Positions 57,864 to 64,000 of a stretch of DNA of 64,000 nucleotides are shown one piece after another. This stretch comes from Sphingopyxis sp. YR583. Lineage in GTDB: Bacteria > Pseudomonadota > Alphaproteobacteria > Sphingomonadales > Sphingomonadaceae. The notes under the pieces are model-generated. The model ran no database searches. It was not told the origin of the DNA and saw only the letters and a program-made list of their open reading frames with translations. Within the stretch, counting starts at the first letter, position 1; each line of letters begins with the position of its first letter. The stretch is taken from assembly GCF_900108295.1 (NCBI RefSeq), contig NZ_FNWK01000003.1, forward strand, positions 316,295-380,294, read 5' to 3'. The position numbers and the translations under genes are program-made.

Positions 57864-58679
57864 TCACCCCTGCGGAGCGATCTCCAGCGCGCGAACCCGC
57901 TCTTCGACGAGGGCTCGTCCATCGCCTTCCGCCTCGACCATCCAGCTCTGCCGCTGTTCGCGCATCACCAGCCCGGTCGCGGTATCGACGGTCCACAGAT
58001 TGTCGATTTCCAGCGGCCGCGCGGCGCCCGCGACGGGCGCGGCATCGCGCTCGACCTTGGCGATCGTCTGCAGCGCTCCGTCGTGCCGCATCGACACGCT
58101 CGCGCCCCCGGCCTGCGCCGATAGCGGAATGGCGTCGTTCGCGGGCGCAACGAGCGCACGGATATCGGCGGTCGCCAGCCGGTCGCGCTCGGCGGCGGGC
58201 AAGGCGGCGATGAGCTGTGCCAGTTGCCGGGCTTCGGGTCGCCCCGCCTTCGCCCCGACCGCTTCGATCCGCGCGGTCACCCGCTCCCACAACGCGTCCG
58301 GGTCGACGAGGTCGATCCGGCTGCCGTCGGGTGCGACAAGATAAGCCATCGCTTCGCCGACCAGCGGCTCAAGCATCAGCGACAGCGCGCGGGTCACCTC
58401 GGGACGTGCATCCGAATCGATCCGCTGCAGCACCGCCTCGAGCCGGTAACCGCGACCGACGCGTTGCCATTGCATTGCATAGGTGAGCGAGAAGTTGACC
58501 AAAGACCCTTCGCGGCCGATCCGGCGCGTGGTCACGCGATAGGTCATCGGCCGGTCCACCGGGGGAGCAAACTGGAAATGCGTGGCCGCGGACGCCGGAA
58601 CATCGCCCGGCGCCGAAGACGGAAGAGCCTGGGCCGCCAGCAGCAGGAAAAGGCCGCCGAGGCTGCCGGCCGACATCAT
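57864..58679 (-). CDS. Hypothetical secreted protein coupled to heme A synthase
   Basis: A 271-residue protein with a signal peptide (SAGSLGGLFLLLAAQALPSSA). The mature part alternates strands and helices: MTYRVTTRRIGREGSLVNFSLTYAMQWQRVGRGYRLEAVL near the start and PLEIDNLWTVDTATGLVMREQRQSWMVEAEGDGRALVEERV near the end, recalling periplasmic DUF6263-type domains. ATG 58679 overlaps the cox15 stop by ATGA, so it is co-translated with it. Function unknown. It precedes the rplM promoter. Confidence 0.75.
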   Translation of the reverse strand: MMSAGSLGGLFLLLAAQALPSSAPGDVPASAATHFQFAPPVDRPMTYRVTTRRIGREGSLVNFSLTYAMQWQRVGRGYRLEAVLQRIDSDARPEVTRALSLMLEPLVGEAMAYLVAPDGSRIDLVDPDALWERVTARIEAVGAKAGRPEARQLAQLIAALPAAERDRLATADIRALVAPANDAIPLSAQAGGASVSMRHDGALQTIAKVERDAAPVAGAARPLEIDNLWTVDTATGLVMREQRQSWMVEAEGDGRALVEERVRALEIAPQG

Positions 58680-59725
58680 GCGGCGCCGCGGCCCAGCCGA
58701 TGAAGCGACGCGGCGGCGATGGCGACGAGGATCGCACCGGTCACCTGATGCCATACGGCCACCCACATCGACACACCCGACACGACCGTCCAGATGCCGA
58801 GTAGCATCTGCGCGGCGACAACCGCGACGAGCAGTTGCGCCTCGACCCGCGCGCCGCGGCGCGACAAGCTGCGTGCCAGAAGAAGCAGCGCGAGCGCCGC
58901 GATCCACGACCACCAGCGATGGAGGAAATGGATAAGGAAGGGATCGTTGGTCAGCGCGAGCCATGCGCCGCCCGCCCAGTCGATGCCCTCGGGCACGAAA
59001 TGGTCATTCATCAGCGGCCAGGTGCTGGCGACAAAGCCGGCATTGAGCCCCGCAACCCATGCGCCGAGCAGCAACTGAATGAAGAGGATCGCGATAACGC
59101 CCAGCGCGGGTCCGGTCAGACGCGCGGGACGTGCGGCGGGATCGCGCGCGAGCCTGTCGAGATCGCGGGCGGTCCACACCAGCCCGGCGAGCAGGAACAA
59201 CGCGGTCAGCAAATGTGTCGCGAGGCGGAAATGGCTGACGTCGACGCGATATTCGAGGCCCGAAGCGACCATCCACCAGCCGATCGCACCCTGCAGACCG
59301 ACGAGCGCCGCGAGCGCGAATAGGCGGGGACCATAGCCCGCCGGGATCGCGCGGCGCCATGCATACCAGATCAGGGGAAGGAGCAGCGCCATGCCGACAA
59401 GGCGGCCGAGAATGCGGTGCAGCCATTCCCAGAAGAAGATCGCCTTGAACCCCGCCAGCGTCATGCCGAGGTTGATCTCCTTATATTCGGGGATTTGCTT
59501 ATATTTTTCGAACTCGGCGATCCATCCGGCTTCGCTCAGCGGCGGCAGAACTCCTGAAACGGGCCTCCATTCGGTGATCGAAAGCCCAGATTCGGTGAGG
59601 CGGGTGATACCACCCACGCCAACCACGATGATGACGAGAAGCGCGACCGCCCAGAGCCAGCGCGCGAGCGCCGCGGGGCGGGGTTGGCGGGCGGCAGGCG
59701 CCGGCAAGGCAGAGGCGTGCGTCAT
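58676..59725 (-). CDS. ctaA: Heme A synthase (COX15/CtaA)
   Basis: A 349-residue membrane enzyme that oxidises the C8 methyl of heme O to a formyl group, making heme A for cytochrome aa3 oxidases. Eight TM helices carry the heme-ligand histidines in FFWEWLHRILGRLVG, VSHFRLATHLLTALFLL, FLIHFLHRWWSW and MWVAVWHQVTGAI. GGITRLTESGLSITEWRPVSGVLPPL is the conserved N-terminal region of type 2 (alphaproteobacterial and mitochondrial) enzymes. ATG 59725 chosen from the family start. Divergent from the M48 protease gene. Confidence 0.97.
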   Translation of the reverse strand: MTHASALPAPAARQPRPAALARWLWAVALLVIIVVGVGGITRLTESGLSITEWRPVSGVLPPLSEAGWIAEFEKYKQIPEYKEINLGMTLAGFKAIFFWEWLHRILGRLVGMALLLPLIWYAWRRAIPAGYGPRLFALAALVGLQGAIGWWMVASGLEYRVDVSHFRLATHLLTALFLLAGLVWTARDLDRLARDPAARPARLTGPALGVIAILFIQLLLGAWVAGLNAGFVASTWPLMNDHFVPEGIDWAGGAWLALTNDPFLIHFLHRWWSWIAALALLLLARSLSRRGARVEAQLLVAVVAAQMLLGIWTVVSGVSMWVAVWHQVTGAILVAIAAASLHRLGRGAA

Positions 59726-59827
59726 GCCAGCCCTATCGGCGCTCGCAGGGCGATAGGCAAGGGGTCGAACCTGCGCACCCGGGGGAAATTCATGGCCCCG
59801 AAAGATGCGGCTTGATAGAGGACGGCG

Positions 59828-60820
59828 ATGCCCAACCGCTCCGGGATGATCCTTGCCGCCCTGCTCACGTCGATGACCGCACCCGTCGTCGCGGCAGCGC
59901 CCGCCGAACAATCGCCCTATGCTGCATTGGCAGCGATCGAAGCGCGCGTCGCGACCATCGGCTTCCGGTTGACGACCGCCAACGCCGACTGGTGCCCGGT
60001 GCGCCAGCCTCAGTTCGGGTGGATATGGGGCGACCCGCGGCTCTACACCGCCGACCAGCGCGCAGAGGCGCTCGCGGCTTATGGCGCCGGGGACGGGGTT
60101 CACGCCTTCATTGCGGCGCTCGCCCCGCATTCGCCCGCCGCATCGGCGGGAATGAGGGTCGGTACATCTATCACCGGGATAGCAGGTGCCCCCGTTCCCG
60201 ACGGAGCGGGGGACCATCCCTTCGCACGCATCACCGCGATCGAAGGCGATATGGCTGCTCGACCACTCGATACCGCGATTGCCCTGCATGTCGGCGCCGG
60301 ACATATCGTCCATGTGACGCCGGTCGCGGGCTGCGTCAGCGACTTTCGGGTCGAAGCGAATGAAAAGCCGGGCGCCGTGGCCGATGGACGGATGGTGCTC
60401 GTCAATCAGGGCCTCGCCGATTTCGCCGCCGATGACGAGGAGCTTGCCGCCGCGATCGCGCACGAGCTGGCGCATAATATATTGCGCCACCGCGCGCGGC
60501 TCGATGCGGCGGGGGTCGATCGCGGCCTCGGCAAACAATTCGGCCGCAATGCGCGTCTGTTCAAGCAGACCGAGATCGAGGCCGACCGGCTTTCGGTGTG
60601 GTTGCTCGCCGGTGCAGGCTATGACCCTGCGTCCGCCGCGCGCTTCTGGACGCGTTTCGGCCAGCGAAAGGGACGGCCGCTGTTTCAGGCGGGTACGCAC
60701 CCACCCTGGCGCGAGCGCGTCGCCATACTCGAAGCCGAGGCGGCGGCGGTCGCGGCCGCACGTGCTACGGGGCGACCTCTCAGGCCGCCGCTGATCGACG
60801 ATCCCGCGCCCTTGGAATAG
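59828..60820 (+). CDS. M48 family metalloprotease with PDZ-like segment
   Basis: A 330-residue protein with a signal peptide ending near VVAAAPA. Residues 100-160 (HSPAASAGMRVGTSITGIAG) look like a reduced PDZ repeat. The zinc motif is AIAHELAHNILRH (His212, Glu213, His216), with the third ligand region KQTEIEADRLSVWLLAGAGYDP containing E-x-x-A-D, typical of M48. It would be a periplasmic quality-control or envelope-processing protease. Single gene divergent from ctaA; msrA follows after 56 bases. Confidence 0.88.
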   Translation: MPNRSGMILAALLTSMTAPVVAAAPAEQSPYAALAAIEARVATIGFRLTTANADWCPVRQPQFGWIWGDPRLYTADQRAEALAAYGAGDGVHAFIAALAPHSPAASAGMRVGTSITGIAGAPVPDGAGDHPFARITAIEGDMAARPLDTAIALHVGAGHIVHVTPVAGCVSDFRVEANEKPGAVADGRMVLVNQGLADFAADDEELAAAIAHELAHNILRHRARLDAAGVDRGLGKQFGRNARLFKQTEIEADRLSVWLLAGAGYDPASAARFWTRFGQRKGRPLFQAGTHPPWRERVAILEAEAAAVAAARATGRPLRPPLIDDPAPLE

Positions 60821-60876
60821 GCGCGCGCGCATCCTATTTTGGGAACAATCCCCTCCCCTAACAAGGATCGACGCCC

Positions 60877-61413
60877 ATGACCCAAGAGACCGCTATTTTT
60901 GCCGGAGGCTGCTTCTGGTGCACCGAAGCGGTGTTCCAGTCGCTCGAGGGCGTCGAGAGCGTAGAAAGCGGCTATATCGGCGGATCGGTCGCCAACCCGA
61001 CCTATAAGCAGGTATGCGGCGGCGATACCGGCCATGCCGAAGCGATCCGCATTACATTCGATCCTGGGGTCATTTCCTATGGCGACCTGCTCGACGTCTT
61101 TTTCGCGACGCACGACCCGACGCAGCTCAACCGCCAGGGCAATGACATCGGCACCCAATATCGCAGCGCGATCTTTCCGCTCGATGCCGCGCAGGCCGAC
61201 GCCGCGCGCGCGGGGATCGAGCGCGCCGGCGCAGACTGGCCCGCCCCGATCGTTACCACGATCGAAAGCGCGTCCGACTGGTATCCGGCCGAGGATTATC
61301 ATCAGGCCTATTGGGAAGGTGAAGGCCAGCGCAATCCCTATTGCATGGCGGTCATTCCGCCGAAGCTGGCCAAATTGCGCAAGGGTTTCAGCGATCGCCT
61401 GCGTAGTGTATAG
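60877..61413 (+). CDS. msrA: Peptide methionine (S)-S-oxide reductase
   Basis: A 178-residue MsrA that repairs oxidised methionine in proteins. The catalytic motif is [12 protein letters not shown] (Cys12). It also has [32 protein letters not shown] and the [23 protein letters not shown] block. The start is preceded by AACAAGGA. A strong hairpin terminator follows. Confidence 0.98.
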   Translation: MTQETAIFAGGCFWCTEAVFQSLEGVESVESGYIGGSVANPTYKQVCGGDTGHAEAIRITFDPGVISYGDLLDVFFATHDPTQLNRQGNDIGTQYRSAIFPLDAAQADAARAGIERAGADWPAPIVTTIESASDWYPAEDYHQAYWEGEGQRNPYCMAVIPPKLAKLRKGFSDRLRSV

Positions 61414-61424
61414 AAATCTGGCTG

Positions 61425-61468
61425 GTCATGCAGCCATCGTCGCAAGATGGCCGCATGACGTCACTTTT
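61425..61468 (+). terminator. Terminator-like hairpin after msrA
   Basis: GTCATGCAGCCATC (61425-61438) pairs with GATGGCCGCATGAC (61446-61459) with one A-C mismatch in 14 bp, loop of 7, followed by GTCACTTTT. It ends msrA ahead of the yfiR operon. Confidence 0.75.
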
Positions 61469-61519
61469 CATTGACTTTCCAATTGTTTTGACTAGCGGAC
61501 GCGCCTTCGCTGGGGCAGG

Positions 61520-62092
61520 ATGCCCCTGAAACGCAGTTGGGGGCGCTGCCGGGTGCTGGCATCACTGTTTCTGATTGGCACGTTGGTCACGACACCGCAG
61601 ATGGCGGTTCAGGCCGCAAGCCAGACAATCGTCGAGGACAGCAGCGGCGGAATGACGCGCGCCGTCAACCGGATGGTCGGCGGCATCGTCAGCTATGCGC
61701 GCTGGCCCGATGCCGCGCCGCCGGCCGGACGCGTCATGTGCCTTGTCGGGACGCCTCGGCTGTCCGATCGCATGGCGCCCGATATTCCGGGCCCCGGCTC
61801 GGTCGTGGTTCGCCGCATCGCCGCGGCCGCCGTCACCCCCGACTGCGACATATTGTTTCTGGGCCGGATGCCCGTCGCCGACCGGCGCCAGCTGATCGCC
61901 TGGGTACGCGGGCGCCCGGTCCTCACCATCACCGACGATGATGCCGCCTGCATCTATGGCGCGATGTTCTGCCTGAACAACAAGGCGGCCAGCCTCAGCT
62001 TTTCGGTCAATATCGACGCGATCGGCCGTGGCCCGCTCCGGATCGACCCGCGCGTGCTGCGGATCGGCGGCGGCGAGGGAGGCGGGTCATGA
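61520..62092 (+). CDS. yfiR: YfiR-family periplasmic repressor of a diguanylate cyclase
   Basis: A 190-residue periplasmic protein with a signal peptide ending near MAVQAAS and the YfiR (DUF4154) domain: RMVGGIVSYARWP, MCLVGTPRLS, DCDILFLGRM, and DDAACIYGAMFCLNNKAASLSFSVNIDAI. The last of these keeps the Cys-x6-Cys pair that forms a disulfide in Pseudomonas YfiR. There YfiR binds the periplasmic domain of YfiN and keeps it inactive. It overlaps the yfiN-like gene by ATGA. Names are used by homology of the operon; the regulation in this organism is inferred. Confidence 0.85.
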   Translation: MPLKRSWGRCRVLASLFLIGTLVTTPQMAVQAASQTIVEDSSGGMTRAVNRMVGGIVSYARWPDAAPPAGRVMCLVGTPRLSDRMAPDIPGPGSVVVRRIAAAAVTPDCDILFLGRMPVADRRQLIAWVRGRPVLTITDDDAACIYGAMFCLNNKAASLSFSVNIDAIGRGPLRIDPRVLRIGGGEGGGS

Positions 62093-63315
62093 CCGGCCAA
62101 AGCCCCACGCCCGCGGTCGAACGGATCGGTACGCGCACGACGCTGCAAAAGCTGCTGTCGCGCTTTCATTTCGGTATCACCCTGTTCGCGGTCGCGCTGT
62201 CGGGTCTGACGATCCTGCTTGCCGGGGTGACCGCGCTGCGCGGCTATGCCGATCGCAATATGGAACTCGCGGCCCAGCTCGGTGCCTATGGTGTCGAACC
62301 GGCGCTGGTGTTCAACGATCCGCAGGCGGTCCGCGAAGGGCTCGAACCGCTGACCCGGATTCCCGGGATCGCGCGGCTCCGCGTGCTCAACGATGTTGGC
62401 CGCCCGGTCACCGAATGGACCTCACCCGTCGCCGATCCGGCACCGATCCTGACCCGCATTTTCTTCCCGCGCCCCTTTGCCGTCACCGTCCAGCGCAACG
62501 GATCGGCAATCGGCAAGATCGAGGTATGGGGCGACAGTTCGACACTCGTCGACTATGTCCGCCTTGGCCTGCTCGCCGGCCTCGGCTGCCTGCTCATCAC
62601 CGCGTTCGGCACCATCTTCCTCGCGCGGCGGTTCGAATATGAACTGGTCAAGCCATTGAACGAGATCGCGACCGTTGCGCACGACGTGCGCCTGCACCGC
62701 CGTTTCGACAAGCGGGTCAAGCCGCTCGGCATCGCCGAACTCGACCGGCTGGGCGGCGACATCAATTCGCTGCTCGACGAATTGCAGGGGTGGCAGGGCC
62801 ATATGGAAAGCGAGCGGGCGATGCTCGCGCACCGCGCCTCGCATGACACGCTGACCGCCATGCCGAACCGCGCCGCGTTCGACGAGCAACTGACGCAACG
62901 CATCGAGATGGCCGAGAGTCGCGGCGAACGCTTTGCGCTGCTCTTCATCGACGCCGACAATTTCAAGGCCGCGAACGACAATTTCGGCCATGCTGCGGGC
63001 GACACCGTCCTTGTGGCGCTGTCGACATGCATTCAGGATACGCTTCGCAAGGGCGATTTCGCCGCACGGATCGGGGGGGACGAATTCATCGTCATCATCG
63101 ACCCGCTCGACAGCGAGGCCGTTCCCGACGAGTTGGCGAACCACATCCGGTCCTGCGTGTCGCAGCCCATCGCCTTGCCAGGCGGCGAAACCTATCGCGC
63201 GGCGGTCAGCGTCGGTGTCGCCGTCTTTCCCGACGACGGCACAAGCCCCACCGCACTGCTGACCGCAGCGGATGCGGCAATGTATGCCGACAAGCTGACC
63301 AACCGTTCCAGATGA
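62089..63315 (+). CDS. yfiN: YfiN/TpbB-like membrane diguanylate cyclase
   Basis: 408 residues. TM1 (about 33-55), a periplasmic CHASE8-type sensor (about 56-150), TM2 (about 157-180), a HAMP linker (LVKPLNEIATVAHDVRLHRRF) and a GGDEF domain follow. The active site is I-G-G-D-E-F (329-333), and the inhibitory I-site R-x-x-D (RKGD, 320-323) is present, so product feedback is expected. No EAL domain. It would make c-di-GMP when released by YfiR, favouring attachment and exopolysaccharide. It is translationally coupled to yfiR and followed by yfiB. Confidence 0.93.
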   Translation: MTGQSPTPAVERIGTRTTLQKLLSRFHFGITLFAVALSGLTILLAGVTALRGYADRNMELAAQLGAYGVEPALVFNDPQAVREGLEPLTRIPGIARLRVLNDVGRPVTEWTSPVADPAPILTRIFFPRPFAVTVQRNGSAIGKIEVWGDSSTLVDYVRLGLLAGLGCLLITAFGTIFLARRFEYELVKPLNEIATVAHDVRLHRRFDKRVKPLGIAELDRLGGDINSLLDELQGWQGHMESERAMLAHRASHDTLTAMPNRAAFDEQLTQRIEMAESRGERFALLFIDADNFKAANDNFGHAAGDTVLVALSTCIQDTLRKGDFAARIGGDEFIVIIDPLDSEAVPDELANHIRSCVSQPIALPGGETYRAAVSVGVAVFPDDGTSPTALLTAADAAMYADKLTNRSR

Positions 63316-63334
63316 TGTCCAGCGGAGTGACACC

Positions 63335-63835
63335 GTGACCCTTGATTTCCCCCGATCGATCCGGACCCTCTTCCTAGCCGGTCTCGCCGCCTTGCTTGCG
63401 GCGTGCCAGAGCGTGCCGCCGGCCAGCGGCTTCAACGCCGCGCAAATCGCCGTGCTGCAGTCGCAAGGCTTTGTCGAAAGCGGTCCGGGCTGGATGCTGA
63501 GCATGCCCGAGCGGCTGCTTTTCCCGTCGAACGAAAGCGGCGTGACGCCCGAGCAGCAACAACGCATCACCGACATCGCCGCCAAACTCGTCGCCGTCGG
63601 CATTGTCACGGCGCGGATCGAAGGACACACCGATTCGACCGGCACCTCCGCCTATAATCTGACGCTGTCGCAGGCACGCGCGCAAGCCGTCGCGGGGCCG
63701 ATGCAGGCGGGCGGCATGCAGTTTACCGCCGACCAGGTCGTCGGCCGGGGCGAGACCTTGCCTCTGTCGAGCAATGCGACGGCGGAGGGGCGGCAGGACA
63801 ACCGGCGCGTGGTTGTGATCGTCACGCCGCAGTGA
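63335..63835 (+). CDS. yfiB: YfiB-like OmpA-family outer-membrane lipoprotein
   Basis: A 166-residue lipoprotein (lipobox LLAAC, Cys24) with a C-terminal OmpA peptidoglycan-binding domain (EGHTDSTGTSAYNLTLSQARAQAV with Asp and Arg ligands for diaminopimelate, GRGETLPLSSNATAEGRQDNRRV). In Pseudomonas YfiB sequesters YfiR at the outer membrane, activating YfiN. It lies 19 bases after the cyclase gene, completing a yfiR-yfiN-yfiB operon. Confidence 0.9.
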   Translation: MTLDFPRSIRTLFLAGLAALLAACQSVPPASGFNAAQIAVLQSQGFVESGPGWMLSMPERLLFPSNESGVTPEQQQRITDIAAKLVAVGIVTARIEGHTDSTGTSAYNLTLSQARAQAVAGPMQAGGMQFTADQVVGRGETLPLSSNATAEGRQDNRRVVVIVTPQ

Positions 63836-63906
63836 GGCGGCGGGCGACGCGTTTCGACGCCGTCCGACCCTTTTCTTGACCGAAGTTCGCCGCTAAGCCG
63901 TCGCCC

Positions 63907-64000
63907 ATGAAACCGATCCGCAAAGCCGTCTTTCCCGTCGCCGGCCTCGGCACCCGCTTCCTGCCCGCGACCAAGGCGATTCCCAAGGAAATGCTGCCCG
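63907..64000 (+). CDS. galU: UTP-glucose-1-phosphate uridylyltransferase (partial, N-terminus only)
   Basis: Only the first 31 codons lie in the window. [19 protein letters not shown] holds the nucleotide-binding G-x-G-x-R and IPKEMLP the next conserved lysine, as in GalU. It makes UDP-glucose for exopolysaccharide and glycolipid synthesis. It lies 71 bases after the yfiB-like gene on the same strand. Confidence 0.93.
   Translation, partial: MKPIRKAVFPVAGLGTRFLPATKAIPKEMLP

Noticed and set aside
63836..63906. Terminator between yfiB and galU
   Set aside because: GGCGACG/CGACGCC gives only a short stem with a mismatch, and the T-run is not adjacent.

Overview
The window is about 64 kb of high-GC chromosomal DNA from an alphaproteobacterium, most likely a sphingomonad of the Sphingopyxis/Sphingomonas type. 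The main reasons are a serine palmitoyltransferase with its own acyl carrier protein (sphingolipid synthesis), a metF/split-metH operon led by an ArsR-methyltransferase fusion regulator, an mdh-sucD-sucA-sucB-lpd operon, and an overall gene style of tightly packed, ATGA-overlapping genes. I see no insertion sequences, phage genes, CRISPR arrays, rRNA or tRNA genes. The DNA reads as ordinary core and lineage-specific chromosome.

Layout. 1-758: partial secreted beta-helix protein. 852-7017: methionine-cycle operon (ArsR/methyltransferase regulator, metF, metH homocysteine domain, GNAT, rest of metH) behind a perfect palindromic operator. 7218-8338: three small lipoproteins, two of them alanine-rich paralogues. 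8488-14281: DJ-1/PfpI protein, glutaminyl cyclase, groES-groEL with a CIRCE operator, MATE transporter, orphan Pycsar-effector-type membrane protein. 14446-20299: sphingolipid locus (ACP, serine palmitoyltransferase, sensor kinase, nucleotidyltransferase-like protein, DAGK-family lipid kinase, DUF2141 protein). 20433-22754: lptF-lptG. 22888-32163: proB, an epimerase-like protein, sppA, hydrolase, MpaB-type oxygenase with a strong operator, TRIC-like channel, M20 amidohydrolase, and a short SEDS-like protein. 32190-40035: TCA operon mdh-sucD-sucA-sucB-lipoprotein-lpd, with a probable structured RNA upstream.

40444-44814: polysaccharide deacetylase facing zapE, thioesterase, metallo-hydrolase and sdhB. 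44940-52342: two converging operons encoding a flippase, HAD phosphatase, CDP-glycerol-transferase-like protein, CDP-alcohol phosphotransferase, HIT protein, two nucleotidyltransferases and a lipase-like hydrolase. Together these look like a pathway that activates a phospho-alcohol with CTP and places it on a lipid or surface glycan. This is the best candidate for an undescribed system. 52430-56622: a second DAGK-like protein, a phosphoesterase, an unknown protein paired with a phosphotransferase, and a small protein. 56726-59725: rplM-rpsI, a hypothetical protein and heme A synthase. 59828-63835: M48 protease, msrA and a complete YfiR-YfiN-YfiB-type c-di-GMP module. 63907 to the end: start of galU.

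The recurring theme is the cell envelope: sphingolipid synthesis, lipid phosphorylation, Lpt export, a putative phospho-alcohol polymer or lipid pathway, and c-di-GMP control next to galU. All functions are inferred from recognisable motifs and gene order. No database search was run.
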